From the NCBI GenBank assembly GCA_946811185.2, contig OX328109.1, positions 41,400,129 through 41,464,128 of the forward strand: DNA of 64,000 nt. The letters run 5' to 3'. This stretch comes from Hippopus hippopus. Taxonomy: Eukaryota > Mollusca > Bivalvia > Cardiida > Cardiidae. Shown here in pieces: positions 44,101 to 58,699 of the stretch. Made by a program: the position numbers and the translations under genes. Under the pieces are notes generated by a model, which was given only the letters and a program-made list of their open reading frames with translations, was not told the origin of the DNA and made no database searches. Position 1 is the stretch's first letter, and every line of letters begins with the position of its first letter.

Positions 44101-47100
44101 TCGAACAGCATTTTCTCCGTTTCCCACAATGTTTTCTACCCTATTAAAGACAGAAATAATTATCTAAGCTACATTCAATTTGTTGTCTGCAATGGTTTTT
44201 AATACTGGTCCAGTCAAAAAAATTGTTGTTTCATACAGAGTAAAATAAATGTATCACGAGACATTCAGCATAAAAGTGTGTGAGTCTAAACTTACATAGA
44301 AATCCCCCCCTCCCAGAATAAAAAAAAAAGAAAGAAAAAAGTCATATCTATTTCAGATGTAATGTCAGTAAATATGCTTTTTTCAATGGCATGAACAGTA
44401 AAGTTCTGGAACAACAAACTGAATGATAGAAACCTTACTTTATGTTAAATATTCCACAAATCTGCAGAAAAACAAGAGGGCCATGATGGCCCTAAAGTCG
44501 CTCACCTGAGTCTTTTGACCAAATTAATCCATTTTCTATTGTACACAAGTTTTTCTAAGATTTGACCTTTTGACCTAGTTTTTAACCCAACATGATTGGT
44601 TCGGGACAAGAAGATATTTAAAGATTTCCTTCTTTATCTCTATGTAAAATCCGTGACCCACAACAAAGGGCCAATATCCACACAAGGGCCACCATTTGAA
44701 GTATTTTGGTAGAGGTCCACTAGATGATGCTACATGCCAAATATGAAAGCTGTAGCCCTTAGAATTTAGGACAAGAAGATTTTTAAAGATTTCCTTCTTA
44801 ATCTCTATGTGAAATCCGAGACCCCACAACATAGGGCCAATTTCCACACCAGGGCCATAATTTGAAGTATTTTGGTAGAGGGTCACTAGATGATGCTACA
44901 TGCCATATATGAAAGCTCTAGCCCTTACAGTTTGGGACAGGAAGATTTTTAAAGATTTCCTTCTTTATCTCTATGTAAAATCCGAGACCCCACAACATAG
45001 GGCCAATTTCCACACCAGGGCCATAATTTGAAGTATTTTGGTAGAGGGTCACTAGATGATGCTACAAGCCATATATGACAGCTCTAGCCCTTACAGTTTG
45101 GGACAAGAAGATTTTTAAAGATTTCCTTCTTTATCTCTATGTAAAATCCGAGACCCCACAACATAGGGCCAATTTCCACACCAGGGCCATAATTTGAAGT
45201 ATTTTGGTAGAGGGTCACTAGATGATGCTATATGCCATATGCCAAACCTTATGGTTTGGGACAAAAAGATTTTTAAAGTTTTTTCTTTCGGTTGCCATGG
45301 CAACCAGAGTTTTTCATGGAATTCAAATCTTTGAAGTATTCTGAAAGTGCATCACCTAAGGATCATTTCTGTGAAGTTTCATTGAAATCTGTATGCCGGT
45401 TTCAGAGGAGAAGATTTTTTAAGTAATTGTTCACGGACGGACAGACAGACAGACGGACGGATGCCGGACGGTGATCGATCACAATAGCTCATCCTGAGCA
45501 CTATGTGCCCCAGGGCTATGATATTAATAAACTTGTTAGAGGTCTATTAGCTAAAGCTACAGGCCAAATTTAGCAGCCCTGGGCCTTATGGTTTCAGACA
45601 AGAAGATTTTCAAAGATTTTCATCATTTTTCAGTTTCTGAAGCAATCAAATTCTTTCAAGAAATTCTAAAAAGGACCATGGCAGGATCATTTCTGTTAAG
45701 TTTCTTCAAAATTGGATGGGTAGTTTCAGAGAAGATGTTTGAAATAAAAGTTAAAGCATGCACGCACAGACGGAGGGACGCATGCACAGACAGAGGAATG
45801 CACAATGGACACCATGCCATGACATAAGCCCGCTGGCCTTTGGCCAGTGGAGCTAAAAACTTCATTTCATTATGCATGTCTTCATTTGTGCCTCTCTTAA
45901 CCAGAAACATATTTCTGTATTTCTCATAAAACCTGAGAAAATATCCTGAGAGTTACATTTATATGGAGGATAACTCTTCTTTTGAAGACATCAGTTTGAA
46001 TGTGGCTGAAATGATGGATGGAATTTCTCTTCGAAATACTCTTAAAAATTGTGGGAAAAGCAAAAAAAGCTAGTTACCTTTTCGTACAGTGTTTTCACAA
46101 TCTTCATCCTCAGCAAAACTAAACTTTGGTATTATGTGGTAAAGGAATAATAACAGCAAACATGACTTTAATAACCTACACAGGAGGGAGCATTTGAAAT
46201 CATTGCGGGAAAAAGAGCAAAATGCATGTAACAAGTAAATTATTTATCATTTATATGTGATACTTCAAAGTATATATATTATGTCCTTTAAGACTCACAG
46301 ATACATCAAAAAGCTTTGTTTGAGGCACACAGATGCATTAAAAAGCTTTGTGGGAAGTAAACAGATATGTCACAAAGCTTTGTGTGACCTAAACAGATAT
46401 CTCAAAAAGCTTTGCATGACGTAAACAGATATCTCAGAAAGCATTATGCAAGGTAGATAGATATCACAGAAAGCTTTGTGAAAGGTAGATAGATATCTCA
46501 GAAAGCTTTGTGTTAGGTATAGCTTTATTAAATTATCTGTTTTTGTCACACAATGCTTTTTGAGATCTGTTTACCTTACACAAAGCTTTATGAGATGTCT
46601 GTTTTTGTCACTCAGAGCTTTTTGAGATATCTGTTTACCTCACACAGAGTTTTATGAGATATCTTTTTATGCGAGGAAAACAGTTATGTCAAAAAGCTTT
46701 ATGTGAGGTAAATATACATTTTGAAAAGCTTTCAATGAGGTAAACTGCACACTTACCTTGCATAATAAGGTCTCTGTAAAGTCCTAGACTGTTCATAAAT
46801 ACTTTGAGATGAGAAAATCCTGATACCCAGTCTATATCCTCTCCAATCCAGTCCACTGAGGTTCCTGTTATAAGGAAAAGTGTAATCCTAAATTAAACAA
46901 TCCAGTGTTTTAACCCTTTACCACATGAACCCCAGTTTAAACGACCTTGAGGAAAACGAGAAAATGCTGATAAACCACTATGTTTTTTACCCAAGAGATT
47001 ATATCATTTGAGTCCCATTCAATTTGTTGCCTTCAATAGCTTTCAATTTGGACTAGCCTAAAGTTTTGTTGTCTGGTAAAGGGTTAACATTTCAGGGAAA

Positions 47101-50100
47101 AACTGTGGAAACATTGTGGGAAAAGGAGAAAACGCTGGTGATACACTATCAATATTTTCTCCAACCTAATCCACAGTTCCTGCTGTTACAAGAGAAATTA
47201 TGATATGATAAAGTAATGTGAAGCAATAAACACCATACATCCCATTTTTATTGTTATTAATTGATAGTAGAATGCTAAAACGTCACACAAAATAAAACGG
47301 TATGAAGAATTCTGGTATCTTGGTCTTCACTGTTTGCAAAGTTCACAAATGTTATTGGATGAAAATAATGATTATTGTAAGGATAGAGGGAGGATGGCCA
47401 CAACCTCCCCTATCCAATATACATGGCTAATAAAGTTTACAAAAAAAAAAATTCCCAGGAAAAAAAAAACAATTCTGGTGGGGAGCAACCAAAGTTAAGG
47501 GAAACATTTCAAAATCTGTCAAATTTCAGCTGCAACCTTTAAACGATTTTTTGAAGAATGTCACCAAAAAAAATAGCAATGAAAAATTATCTATAAAATC
47601 TGTCCATCCATTACATCACACTACATCTTGTTCTTAAAAGAAAAACCTAGTGTTTGATTGAGGGAGACCCAGGTCTCAAATTGAACTGGAGCCTCCAATT
47701 GAACTTATTGACCCCAGGTTGCAAATTCTATACTTTCAACACCAAGCCATTCAGGACTCTGATTTATCTCTGCAAAAGTTGGGAAAAGGGGCCAAAACTG
47801 TATTTGCTAGAGTTGTTAAGAAACAGGACTGTTGTTATAGGGCAGAACTGTTTAGTAAAGGAATAAAGACCTGCACTTACCTCCAAGATACAGTTCTACA
47901 GTTTTGTTCTCATCCACAATGTTCGTTTTGAATGCTTCGAAGATTTGATTGGTAATGTTAAAACATTCACTGAGGTCTAAATATTCTAGGTGTGGACTGG
48001 AAGCGACGATTTGCATAACACCTAAAAATACATTTGAGCCGTGCATTTTGGGAAAAGGTTTCCTACATTTTCTTCTTACCCCCCAATGTTTTCAAAAGCT
48101 TTCCCAAACAGCCACCAATGACAAGATTTTTGTCTTTGATAGGTAAGCAAACATTGCGAGAAAAAGAGAAAATGCTGGTTTTCTCACAATATTTTCAAAA
48201 GCCCTCTCCGTTAGGGTTGTTAAAACTCAGAATTGTTTGGTAATGGGTTAACTCTCACTTCTAGATTCATTCAAATTGAAGGCATTTGAAGTTGATTATT
48301 GTGTAAAGAAAAAAGGAAATCATGGGTGTAGGTAATTGCGGCTACCAGTTTGTTCTCCTTTTCCCACAGTTTTTGAAAGCCGCCCTCCTGAGGATAGTTA
48401 AAACAAAGGATTGTATGGTAAGAGTTATCTACCTTGATTTGTGAGGTACGGGGAAGCTCTTGTGATCAGCTTTCTAAAATTTCCTCCTTCAGCAATCTTG
48501 ACAAGGGCGTCTTCTATCTGTAATTAAAACAAACTAGAACTGTCACAAAAGTACTGCAAACCCCCACACAGTGCCTTGTCACAGAACAGAAGTTATTGTA
48601 TAGAAAAAAATATCATCAAAGTGCCTTAACTGGGTGAAAAATCATTACATTGTAACAAAAGTTTCAAGCCAATCATATTTATGAAGTTTGGAGTTACTAG
48701 CTTTTGTACTTTGCAAGTTATGCCCCAGATAAAATCCAAAGTTAAAATTTACAAAGGGCAATAACTCTAAATATAGTGGGAATAGAGTTATGGTTTTTGT
48801 ACGCTGCACTTCTCGTTAATGTGGTCTATCTGTATTATGAAGTTTGAAGTTACTAGCTTTTATATTTGGGAAGTTATGCCCCAGACAAAAATCCAAAGTT
48901 AAAATTTACAATGGGAATAACTCTAAAAATAGTGGGAAAAGAGTTATGGTTCTTGCATATGAAGTTTGAAGTTACTAGTTTTTGTACTTTGCAAGTTATG
49001 CCCCAGATAAAAATCCAAAGGTAAAATTTACAAAGGGCATTAACTCTAAAAATAGTGGGAATAGAGTTATGGTTCTTGTACACTGCACTTCTTGTTAATG
49101 TGGCCTATCTGTATATGAAGTTTGAAATTACTAGCTTTTTTACTTTGGAAGTTATGCCCCGGACAAAAATCCAAAGTTAAAATTTACAAAGGGCAATAAC
49201 CCCAAAAATAGTTGGAATAGAGTTATGGTTCTTGTACACTGCACTTCTCCTTAATTTGATCTATCTGTGTGTGAAGTTTGAAGTTACTAGCTTCTATACT
49301 TTCAAAGTTATGCCCCAGACAAAAATCCAGTTAACATTTACAAAGGGAAACAACTCTAAAAATAGTGAAAATAGAGTTATGGTTCTTGCAAAGTGCATTT
49401 TGCTTTATGGTGATTTAATTGTATATGAAGTTTGAACTTACTAGCTTTTGTACTTTGCAAGTTATGCCCAAGATAAAAATCCAAAGGTAAAATTTACAAA
49501 GGGCAATAACTCTAAAAATAGTTAAATTGAGTTATGGTTCTTGTACACTGCACTTCTCCTTAATGTGATCTATCTGTGTGTGAAGTTTGAAGTTACTAGC
49601 TTCTATACTTTTGAAGTTATGCCCCGGACAAAAATCAAAGTTAAAAATTTACAAGGGCAATAACTCTGACTATACTGAAGACAGAGTTATGGTTCTTGTA
49701 CATTGCACTTCTCCTTAATGTGACCTATCTGTATATGAAGTTTGAAGTCACTAGCTTTTATACTTTGGAAGTTATGCCCTGGACAAGCTTTTTGTGATAC
49801 ACAGACGGACGGACAAGGTGACTCCAGTACACCCCCCCAAACTTCGTTTGTGGGGGTATAAAAATATATGAGCCATGCTCTGTGACAGGGGGTTTAATGC
49901 CTCTGTAAAAAATACTGACCCAGGTCAGCCTGTGCAATCCACACAGGCTGACCTAAGACGAAACTTTTTGCTACTGGTCAATTTTCTGTATGGCAAAGGA
50001 CCAGTTTATCTAATAATTCAGTTGATTGTTAAGCAAACTGGGTTTCATAGATCCATAATTATGTACTGACTTGCTTGGTTTAATGCATTACACTCCCTTT

Positions 50101-53100
50101 TGCCAGAGCATGGCTCATATTAATCATATCTTTATCATGAGGAAAGGACAAAATGTTGGTGACCAGCCTTGTCTGTTTTTAACAATGTTTTTTACTCTAT
50201 CAAAAGCAAATCTGGTCAATTGAGTGAGATTTGATATCATTTTGCTAATATTTTCATAATGTGCAACTCTAAAAATGTTTTATGTGGTAAAGAGTTAACT
50301 CCCCCTTCAGTTTTGGAAAGCAATATTTTCCTTTTCTTCAAATATTTTTCCTTTGTGTAATTTGTAATAGTTTTTGTTTGATCTGAAAATAGCTAGGAGA
50401 GTGAAGGGTTTGGTTCAGCCAATCACAAATAGTGTTCCTATGAAATTCAGAAAAGTCTTTGGCATCAGAATTAGATACAATTTACAATGATTGGCAGATA
50501 AGGTGGGTAAGGCCCCTGGGCCTGTATTCAGCAACTGTACTTAAAATCATTCTTAGTCTAATTCTCAAGAATTTTATAAACTTCAAAGTAACACAATATC
50601 CAGAGGTCTTAACCTTTGGAAATGATGTTACTTTCCAAATCTAGAATTAGACTGAGAATGCAACTTGGAATCCGAGGGTTCGATCCCCGGCTCGGCCAAT
50701 TTCTTTCCGAGGATTGATGATAGTCATTGCAACAGGTATCATTCCTCTACCACCGCTGATCATTGTTTCGACAATGGCTATGTGGGAAAGCAGCCAGTGG
50801 CTTGGAAAGATTATTGTGCGAAGTATTGGTAACAGAAACTCCAGGAAAGCATGGATAGGTGCATTGGCCGCCGTGATATAACTGAAATAATGTTGAAAAT
50901 GGTGTTAAACACCATTCGATCAATCAATCAAGCAACTTAGAATGGTTAACATATAAGGCCCCTAGTCATAGACGCCCAATAGAAATGAAGAAAGTGGTAA
51001 TTCTCTCACTCTACTGTTTCTCTGAAGAAAGCTTGCACCTAGTGTATGTAAATATTGTAGGCAAACAAGACTTCCCATTCCTTCCTCTGTGATCTGAATG
51101 CAGCCACTAACATCTAAATACCTGAAATATTGGTGACAAAGTAGATTTGTTTGGTGAAGTGTTAATCAATAAAAAGTCTATAAAATAAACCCCCTACATA
51201 CTGCTTCTTCCTTTAAGAATCACATGTTTAAGCAGGTATGACAAGAGGCCCATGATGGCCCTGTATTTCTCCACTTCCCAATAAATTGCATGTGCCATAT
51301 ATGTAAATGGCATTGATAGTCATCAAACTGTTTGATATTTTTTTTTTGCAATAACAGCCCTAAAACATTCATGCCACCAAGATGATTGTAATGAATTCAA
51401 GCAGGTTTAATCCAGTATCATTCATAACAAATATTAATATTATTTTCAAGCTTGGTGTAGATATTAATGAGACAAACATTCTGATCAACTTTCATGTGTA
51501 TTGGCTAGGAAATGTGCCCTTTCGAAGTTTTTTCCAAGATTTGACCTGGTGACCTGGTTTTTGACCCGATGTGACCCATTTTCAATCCAATTTGAGATAT
51601 CACCAAGAAAAACATTCTGACCAACTTTCATAAGTATTGAACAGAAAATATGACCTCAAGAGTGTACACAAGGTTTTTCGAAGATTTTACCTGGTGACCT
51701 AGTTTTTGACCCCATGTGACCCTTTCAAAATGATCTAAGATAACATAAAGACAAATATTCTGACCAACTTTCAAGAGTATTGGGCTGAAGATGTGGTCTC
51801 TAGACTGACAAAATTTTTTCCAAGATTTGACCTAGTGACCTGTTTTTAGACCTGATGAGACCCATTTTCAAACTCACATGAGATATCATCTAAACAGACA
51901 TTCTGACCAAGAGTACTTGACAGAAAATGTGATCTCAAGAGTGTACACAAGGTTATTATAAGATTTGACCTTGTGACCTAGTTCTTCAGCAAATATGACC
52001 TATTTTCGAACTCACGCAAGATATCATCAACACAAACATTCTGACAAAGTTTCATGAGTATCAGACTAAAAATGTTGCCTCTTAAGCGTACACAAGGCTT
52101 TTAAAAGTTCTGACCTGGTGACCTAGTTTTTGATCGGACATGACCCATCCACAATATCATCAAGACAAATATTCTGACCAACTTTCAAGAATATTGGACT
52201 GAAAATGTGGCCTCTAGAGTGTACACAAGGTTTTTTTTTTTTTTTTTAAAGACTTGACCTAGTGACCTAGTTTTTTACCTGAGGTGACCCGTTTTCAAAG
52301 TTGTACAGGATATTATCAAGACAAACAATCTGACCAAGTTTCATGACTATCAGACTGAAAATGTGGCTTCTAGAGTGTACAAGGTAAAAATGGACAGAGC
52401 ATGACAAACATCGGACCACAGACACAGCACGATCACAAAAGTTCACCTACAGCACTTTGTGCTCAGGTGAGCAAGAAAAGTTGATCCAACCACAGACAGA
52501 GGAAAAGGCACACAGATGCACAATGAACACAGGGCAACGACATAAGCTGGCTAGCAGAGCTTAAAAAGGGTGATTTTGAAAATATTGTGGGAAAAGCAGC
52601 ATTTTTTATCTGTTCCCTATAAGGTTTCCAAAGCCCTTTTTCATCAGGGTTTTTAAAAGTCAAATCAGCAGATACAAAGATTGATAATCAGGTTTACAAA
52701 CAGGCAGACACATAGAATTTTTAAGAAACACAGAAATACCAATACATTTATGAAAGTATTGAAAGAAAGAGAAAGCCATAACACATACCTAAGGTTTGGA
52801 CAGTTTTTAGCCAACACTTTTAAACATTTGTCACAAAACTCCACATTATGAGAAAAATCAGCCTGTTCCTAGAATTAGAAATTAAATTTATGCCAACCTA
52901 CTATATAGACCTTGATATTCCTGCACCAAATCATACAGGAGGACAGGACAGACGAGTTGACAGATGGACAGACAGATGAGTAGACAGGTAGCACCAAATC
53001 AATACCCTCACCTTCTGGCAGGGGATAAAAGCCCCTGACAAAGGCACCAAGAGATTACTGTAAGTCTCATTATATCCAGACAAGAAAATGTACAACTTTT

Positions 53101-56100
53101 AGGGTCATTCTAGGCATAAATAGAGAATCACATATGACTGCTTATGTGGAATTAACATTTTTATGGAAACAAGTTGACTAAATTTAACCCTTTACCAAAC
53201 AATCCTGTGTCTTAGAGACCCTGAGGAAATATGCTTTTGAGAACATTGTGGTAAAAGGAGAAAATGCTGGTAACCAGCATTTTCTCCTTTTCCCACGATG
53301 TTTTCCACATGTCAAAAAGCAAGTTTCAATTCTTGAGTCCAGGGTTTTCCATGACGCACAAATCCTGCATCATTGACGCGATTTTAACTCAAATGACCCC
53401 AAAAATAGATAACAGTGCGTCATCAGTGACGCAACTTTCGAAAATCTAAATCATCTAGGAAATTGAATAAAGCGTCATAAATCCAAGTCTATTCTTGCTT
53501 CAGTATCACACGAACACCATTCTCGTTTTAACTACAGGGTTTATTTTAGATAAAAGTGGTTTTCCGGTAATTTATTAATAGAATAAGACTGGTTTACACA
53601 TTATTGCCGTAAAGTACATCGGACATGTGTCGTAAATACGGGCCCAGTCAAAGTATAGGTTGGGTTCTCTGTATTTCATGGCTTATTTTACACGACTTCC
53701 GGTTGATAAAAGCACAAATTACCAGTCTGTTCTGTTCGCGGAAAATTATGTCACGACGAAGTAAACTGTAGCATTCTGTTTTTTCATCTGCTTCCTATAG
53801 CTGCCAATTAAGCCACATCAAACAGCGATTCGGACGAGAATGTATCGTCTGTCAAAAATTGAAATCAAGCTTTCCGTCAGAAATGACTAACAGTCTTTAC
53901 TTTCTTTGAGTTTAAAGGTGAAATGCATTGTAATCTGCGCTTGACGATGAAGAGACCCATTTATTTTGACCCCTTAAGTTAAGAAAATGACCCTCAACTA
54001 ATGAGGCAAGGGGTCACAATGACCCCCAATTTTTAAAGCTGAGGGAAAACCCTGTGAGTCCCATACTTGTCATCTTTAAATGTTTTCAATTTGGACAAGT
54101 CTTAAATTTTGCCATGATGGTAAAGAGTTAAAAGATGCAAGTCTTGGTCACACAGGATCCCAATAATATTTGCAGAGTTCCAGTACCAAATTCAAGCTGC
54201 CAGTATATTACAGTACATTAATTCAAATACTAATAAGCAATACTCACCAGCTTGTTTAGCTGTATTTCACCAGTAAATGCCTTGAATGGTTCTGTCATGA
54301 AAAACAATCACCTAATCAATTATCCCTGTATAAACTCTTTACCAAACAATCCTATGTTTAAAAGGCCTTGGGGAAGAAGGCTTTTGAAAGAAAATGTTTT
54401 GGGAGGAGAAAATTCTAGAACACAGCACTTTCTCCTTTTCCCACAGTGAGCCCCAGTAGCACAGTTGGGGTGTGCTGGACTTGAGAAAAAGGGAAAACTC
54501 CAGGAAAGCATAGATAGGTACTCTGTTTATCACCATGTAACTGAAATAATGTTGAAAACAGTGTTAAAAACCATACAATCAACTTTTCCCCACACATTGT
54601 TTTGCCTTTCAAATCACACTTCTCATTACTTGCAACATAATCATTATTATGTTCATCATTTTCATCTGTCTTTGCAAATATTTTCAATTTGGACAAGTCT
54701 GCCCATTATATACAGATTATAGGATTCAATTCGGTAGGCAACAACCCTTTACCACACAATCCTTGGTTTTTAAGACTCTAAAGATTTGTTTATTTGTTTG
54801 GAGATACCAACTGTGCTACAGGCCCTGAAGAACAAAGCTTTTGAAAACTTTGTGTTGTCTTGGTAACCAGCATTTTCTCCTTTTCTCATAAATGATTCTA
54901 CCTTTCAAAGACAAATTGTCATCATAAAGTTAATATCAACTTGTGATCTGCAGAGCAATTTCTTTTGACAAGCCTACAAATTGTTCATGTGTAATTAACA
55001 AAATTTTGGATGGAATATCTACTGTTTAATAGGCTTATGAAACAATTCTGTTTTTCAGTGAGAATGAAACTAATTATTATGAAAACATTCTGGGAAAAGG
55101 ACAGAATTTTAGCAACCAGTATTTTGCCTTTTTCTACAATATTTGCATTCCTTCACAGACAAATTCCATTATTTATTTTGTCATTTGAGACAAATTAGAT
55201 TTGTTGTCTGCAAGTGCTTTCAATCTTGGTTAGTAATTTTATTGTCTTGTCTAGACCTCAGGAATAGACAAAGAAATTGTAGATCTATATCCAAAATAAT
55301 CACTCAAGGTACTTTAACAACAAAGTTTTGGACTTATACCTGTTGTTAAAACTTCACAGAGACAAAGCTATGCTTGTACAGAAAGTTGAACATAAACAAG
55401 AAGTAAATATATAAAAATAATTCTTCAAAATACAAAAAATTTAAAAGTTGTTTACCTGACAGACTTGTGGAGCAGATATTCAAAGTTCTAAGGGCTTTGA
55501 AGTTCTGAAAGCAAAAGAAAAAAAGATAATATGAATTAAACAAGACAGCCATGATGGTTCTGTATTGCTCCACTGTTTTAAAGATACATGGGCCATATAT
55601 GTAATTAGAATAGACAGAGACACACACATCTTTTGAAAAGAAGAAAAAAATCTTCGATAAGAAAAAAAGTTTTTTCTTTTGCATGAATGGTATGAAAAAA
55701 AAAAATGATACGAACCTTGCTTCTTATTAAAAAAATACTCAGCAAATCTGAAGATAATCTCAAACATCAAATTCAATCATTATGACAGACATCTGAACAT
55801 TTTTTCCAGAAAAATAAAATACAATACCAACTAAATTACTGCTGATTAACTCTTCACCAAACTACTAAATTTTTGTTTTGTCCAAATTGAAAGCATTCCC
55901 AGACGACAAACTTAGTGTGGCTCAAATGACTGGATTTGTCTATGACGGAACAGAAAACATTGTGGGAAAAGGACAAAATACTGGTTACCAGCATTTTCTC
56001 TTTTTCCAAAGATGTTTTCAAAAGCTTTCATTTTCAATGTCATTAAAACTGGGGATTGTGTGGTAAACGGATAAGAAATTCCAAACCTCTGCTGTGTGTT

Positions 56101-58651
56101 TTATACCTTTACCAGCATTTTCTCTTTTTTCCACTTTGTTTTTCAAAAGCCATCTTACTCAGGGTCATAAAACACAGGGCTGTTTGATAAAGTGTTAAAT
56201 TGGTTAAACTAAAGACTTAAGCTACAAACCTCTGCTATGTGTTTGAGACCTTCCCATGTAATACCTCTACACTCTGACAGGTTTAACTCTTCTAACGCAG
56301 GACAGTTTTTCGCAAGTGAATATATACACTTATCTGTAACCTGCATAAATGTATAACATAATAAGAGCGCGGCATGTAGGTACCAACGCTTGGCTGCAGT
56401 TGCTTATTTTCAATGAAAATTCTAAATAAAAAATATGGCATAACTGCCAAAAATACTTTGATGGTCACCTGCCCTTGCTGTATGGGTTCCCCTGTTGATA
56501 ATTAATAACCTGTCCTAGTTTGAAGTAATTATTTTTAGGAATAACAGAGATTATAAAATTTCAAAGTTTTTACAAGACATGATAATAGCTTGACATTCTT
56601 TCGAAAACAGCCGAGCTAAAATGAGAATGAAAACCAGGAGGAGGAGGAGGAGGAAAGGAGAGAAGGAGCAAAAGGAAGAAAAGGAGAAAAAGGGGAAGGA
56701 CAAATGGAGAAAAAGGAGAGGAAGAAAGAGGAGGTATCATAGCTTTTTGGTCATCTACTTTTACCTGTAATTATCCTACTGGCCTAGTGGTTAAGACATC
56801 CACACTCAGAGTGGGAGTTCAATAATTAAACCCTTTACCAAATAATGCCTGATTCTCACGACACTGAGGAAGAAGCTTTTAGAAAACATTGTGGGAAAAG
56901 GAGAAAATGCTGGTAACCAGCATTTTCTCATTTTCCCACATTGTTTTCTACCCTTCCTAAAACTAACTTCAATTTTTGAGTCACATTAATTTTGTTGTCT
57001 GCAAATGCTTTCAATTTGGATGAGTCTAAAATTTTGTTGTTTGGTAAAGAGTTAAATCTTAGTTAGAGGGAGTTATTCTGATAAGGCTGATTGACAATTA
57101 ACCAGTGTCTTTGCTTAAAAGATTAGGTTTCAGGAAGTAAATGTACCAAACAACGGTTTCATATTTATAAGTCATTTATTGGCTGGCCCTATCAAACAAA
57201 GGTGACACTAATAATAAACACTTCATACTAGATCTTCGAAAAAATACCCTGCCCTAGGATGGTTCAAACATAACTAAAATACACAGGAATCTTTACACTT
57301 TCACTTTATACCAGATTTGGACTTGTCCGTACTGAAAGCAATGACAGAAAACAAATTGAATATTGCTTATGATTGACTGTATGGTGTTTAACGCCGTTTT
57401 CAACATTATTTCAGTTATATCATGGCGCCGAATATGGCTTAGTTGATGGATTTTGTCATTGACAGGGTAGAAAACATTCGGGTAAAAGGAGAAAATACTG
57501 TTTATACCATGCTGTTATGGCTTCTTCCTCAAGGTCGTTAAAACATGGTGTTGTTTTGTACAGAGATAATGCAAATTACACTGTGTCATATGTACATAAA
57601 TATAAAGGCTTACCTTAACACATTTTGACAATATAACACTCTTTAAACTGGGCCTTGCAATCTTGAAACTCTACAATATAAAAGATTTTCCTTCATTAAA
57701 CCCTTTACCAGATGACAAACCTTTAGACCTGTTCAAATTGAAAGAACTTCTCTGAAGGCATTGTCAAAAAAGGAGAAACAGCATTTCCTCATTCTTTCTC
57801 AGGGTCCTTGCCAAGTCATTGTAGCGCAATCCATAGCATACAGGACTTGTGAACGGGGAGTCACAAGTTCAAATACCCAGCTGGGCCAATTTTTTTCCAA
57901 GGATTGATGATAGTCATTGCAACGGGGTTCACTCCTCTCTACACTGATCATTGTTTCAACCATGGTTATGTGGGAAAGCAGACAGTGGCTTGTGAAGAAT
58001 ATTGGGTCAGGTACTCGGAAAAGAAACTCCATGAAAGCATGGAAAGGTGCACTGTCTGCCACTCTATAACTGACATTATGTTGAAACACCATATGAACAA
58101 ACAAATAATCAAACAAATCCTCTGGATCGTTAACCCTTTACCAAACAATCCCAGGTTTTCACGACCCTTGGAAAGAAGGCTTTTGAAAACATTGTGGGTA
58201 AAGGAGAAAATGCTGGTAACCACACAATGTTTCCTACCCTATCAGAGAGCTTAAGCACATTTCTACCAATTTTGAATTTGTTGTCTGCAAATGTTTTGAA
58301 TTTGAAAGAGTCAAAACTTTGTCGTTTGGGAAAGGGTTAAAACATGGAACTTTTTAGTAAAGTACAATGCAACAAGTAATTATACTGCCTTGGGGAAAAT
58401 TCTTGACACCTGAAAAGACTGAAGCAGAGCAGCAAAGCACTATAGGGCTTTGCATGAACATTGTGACAAAAAAAAAGTCTCAGCTAAGTGGAAAGTGTAG
58501 GTCAAGGATCAGACGGCATATTCTGAAGTAGTGAAAGGAACTATAAGGTTAATAACAAAATAAATGACACAATATAGTCTATTTGTCTGTTTTGTTTGTA
58601 ATGCTATCTCAACACTATCTCAGTCATTTCAGGGTGGCCAGTGCAACTGTA

Positions 58652-58699
<48 letters not shown>

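Noticed and set aside
51030..51060. Nearer donor CTAG|GTGCAA for F-box exon 11
   Set aside because: It leaves phase 1 and makes exon 12 run into a stop; GTGAGA at 51004-51009 keeps the frame.
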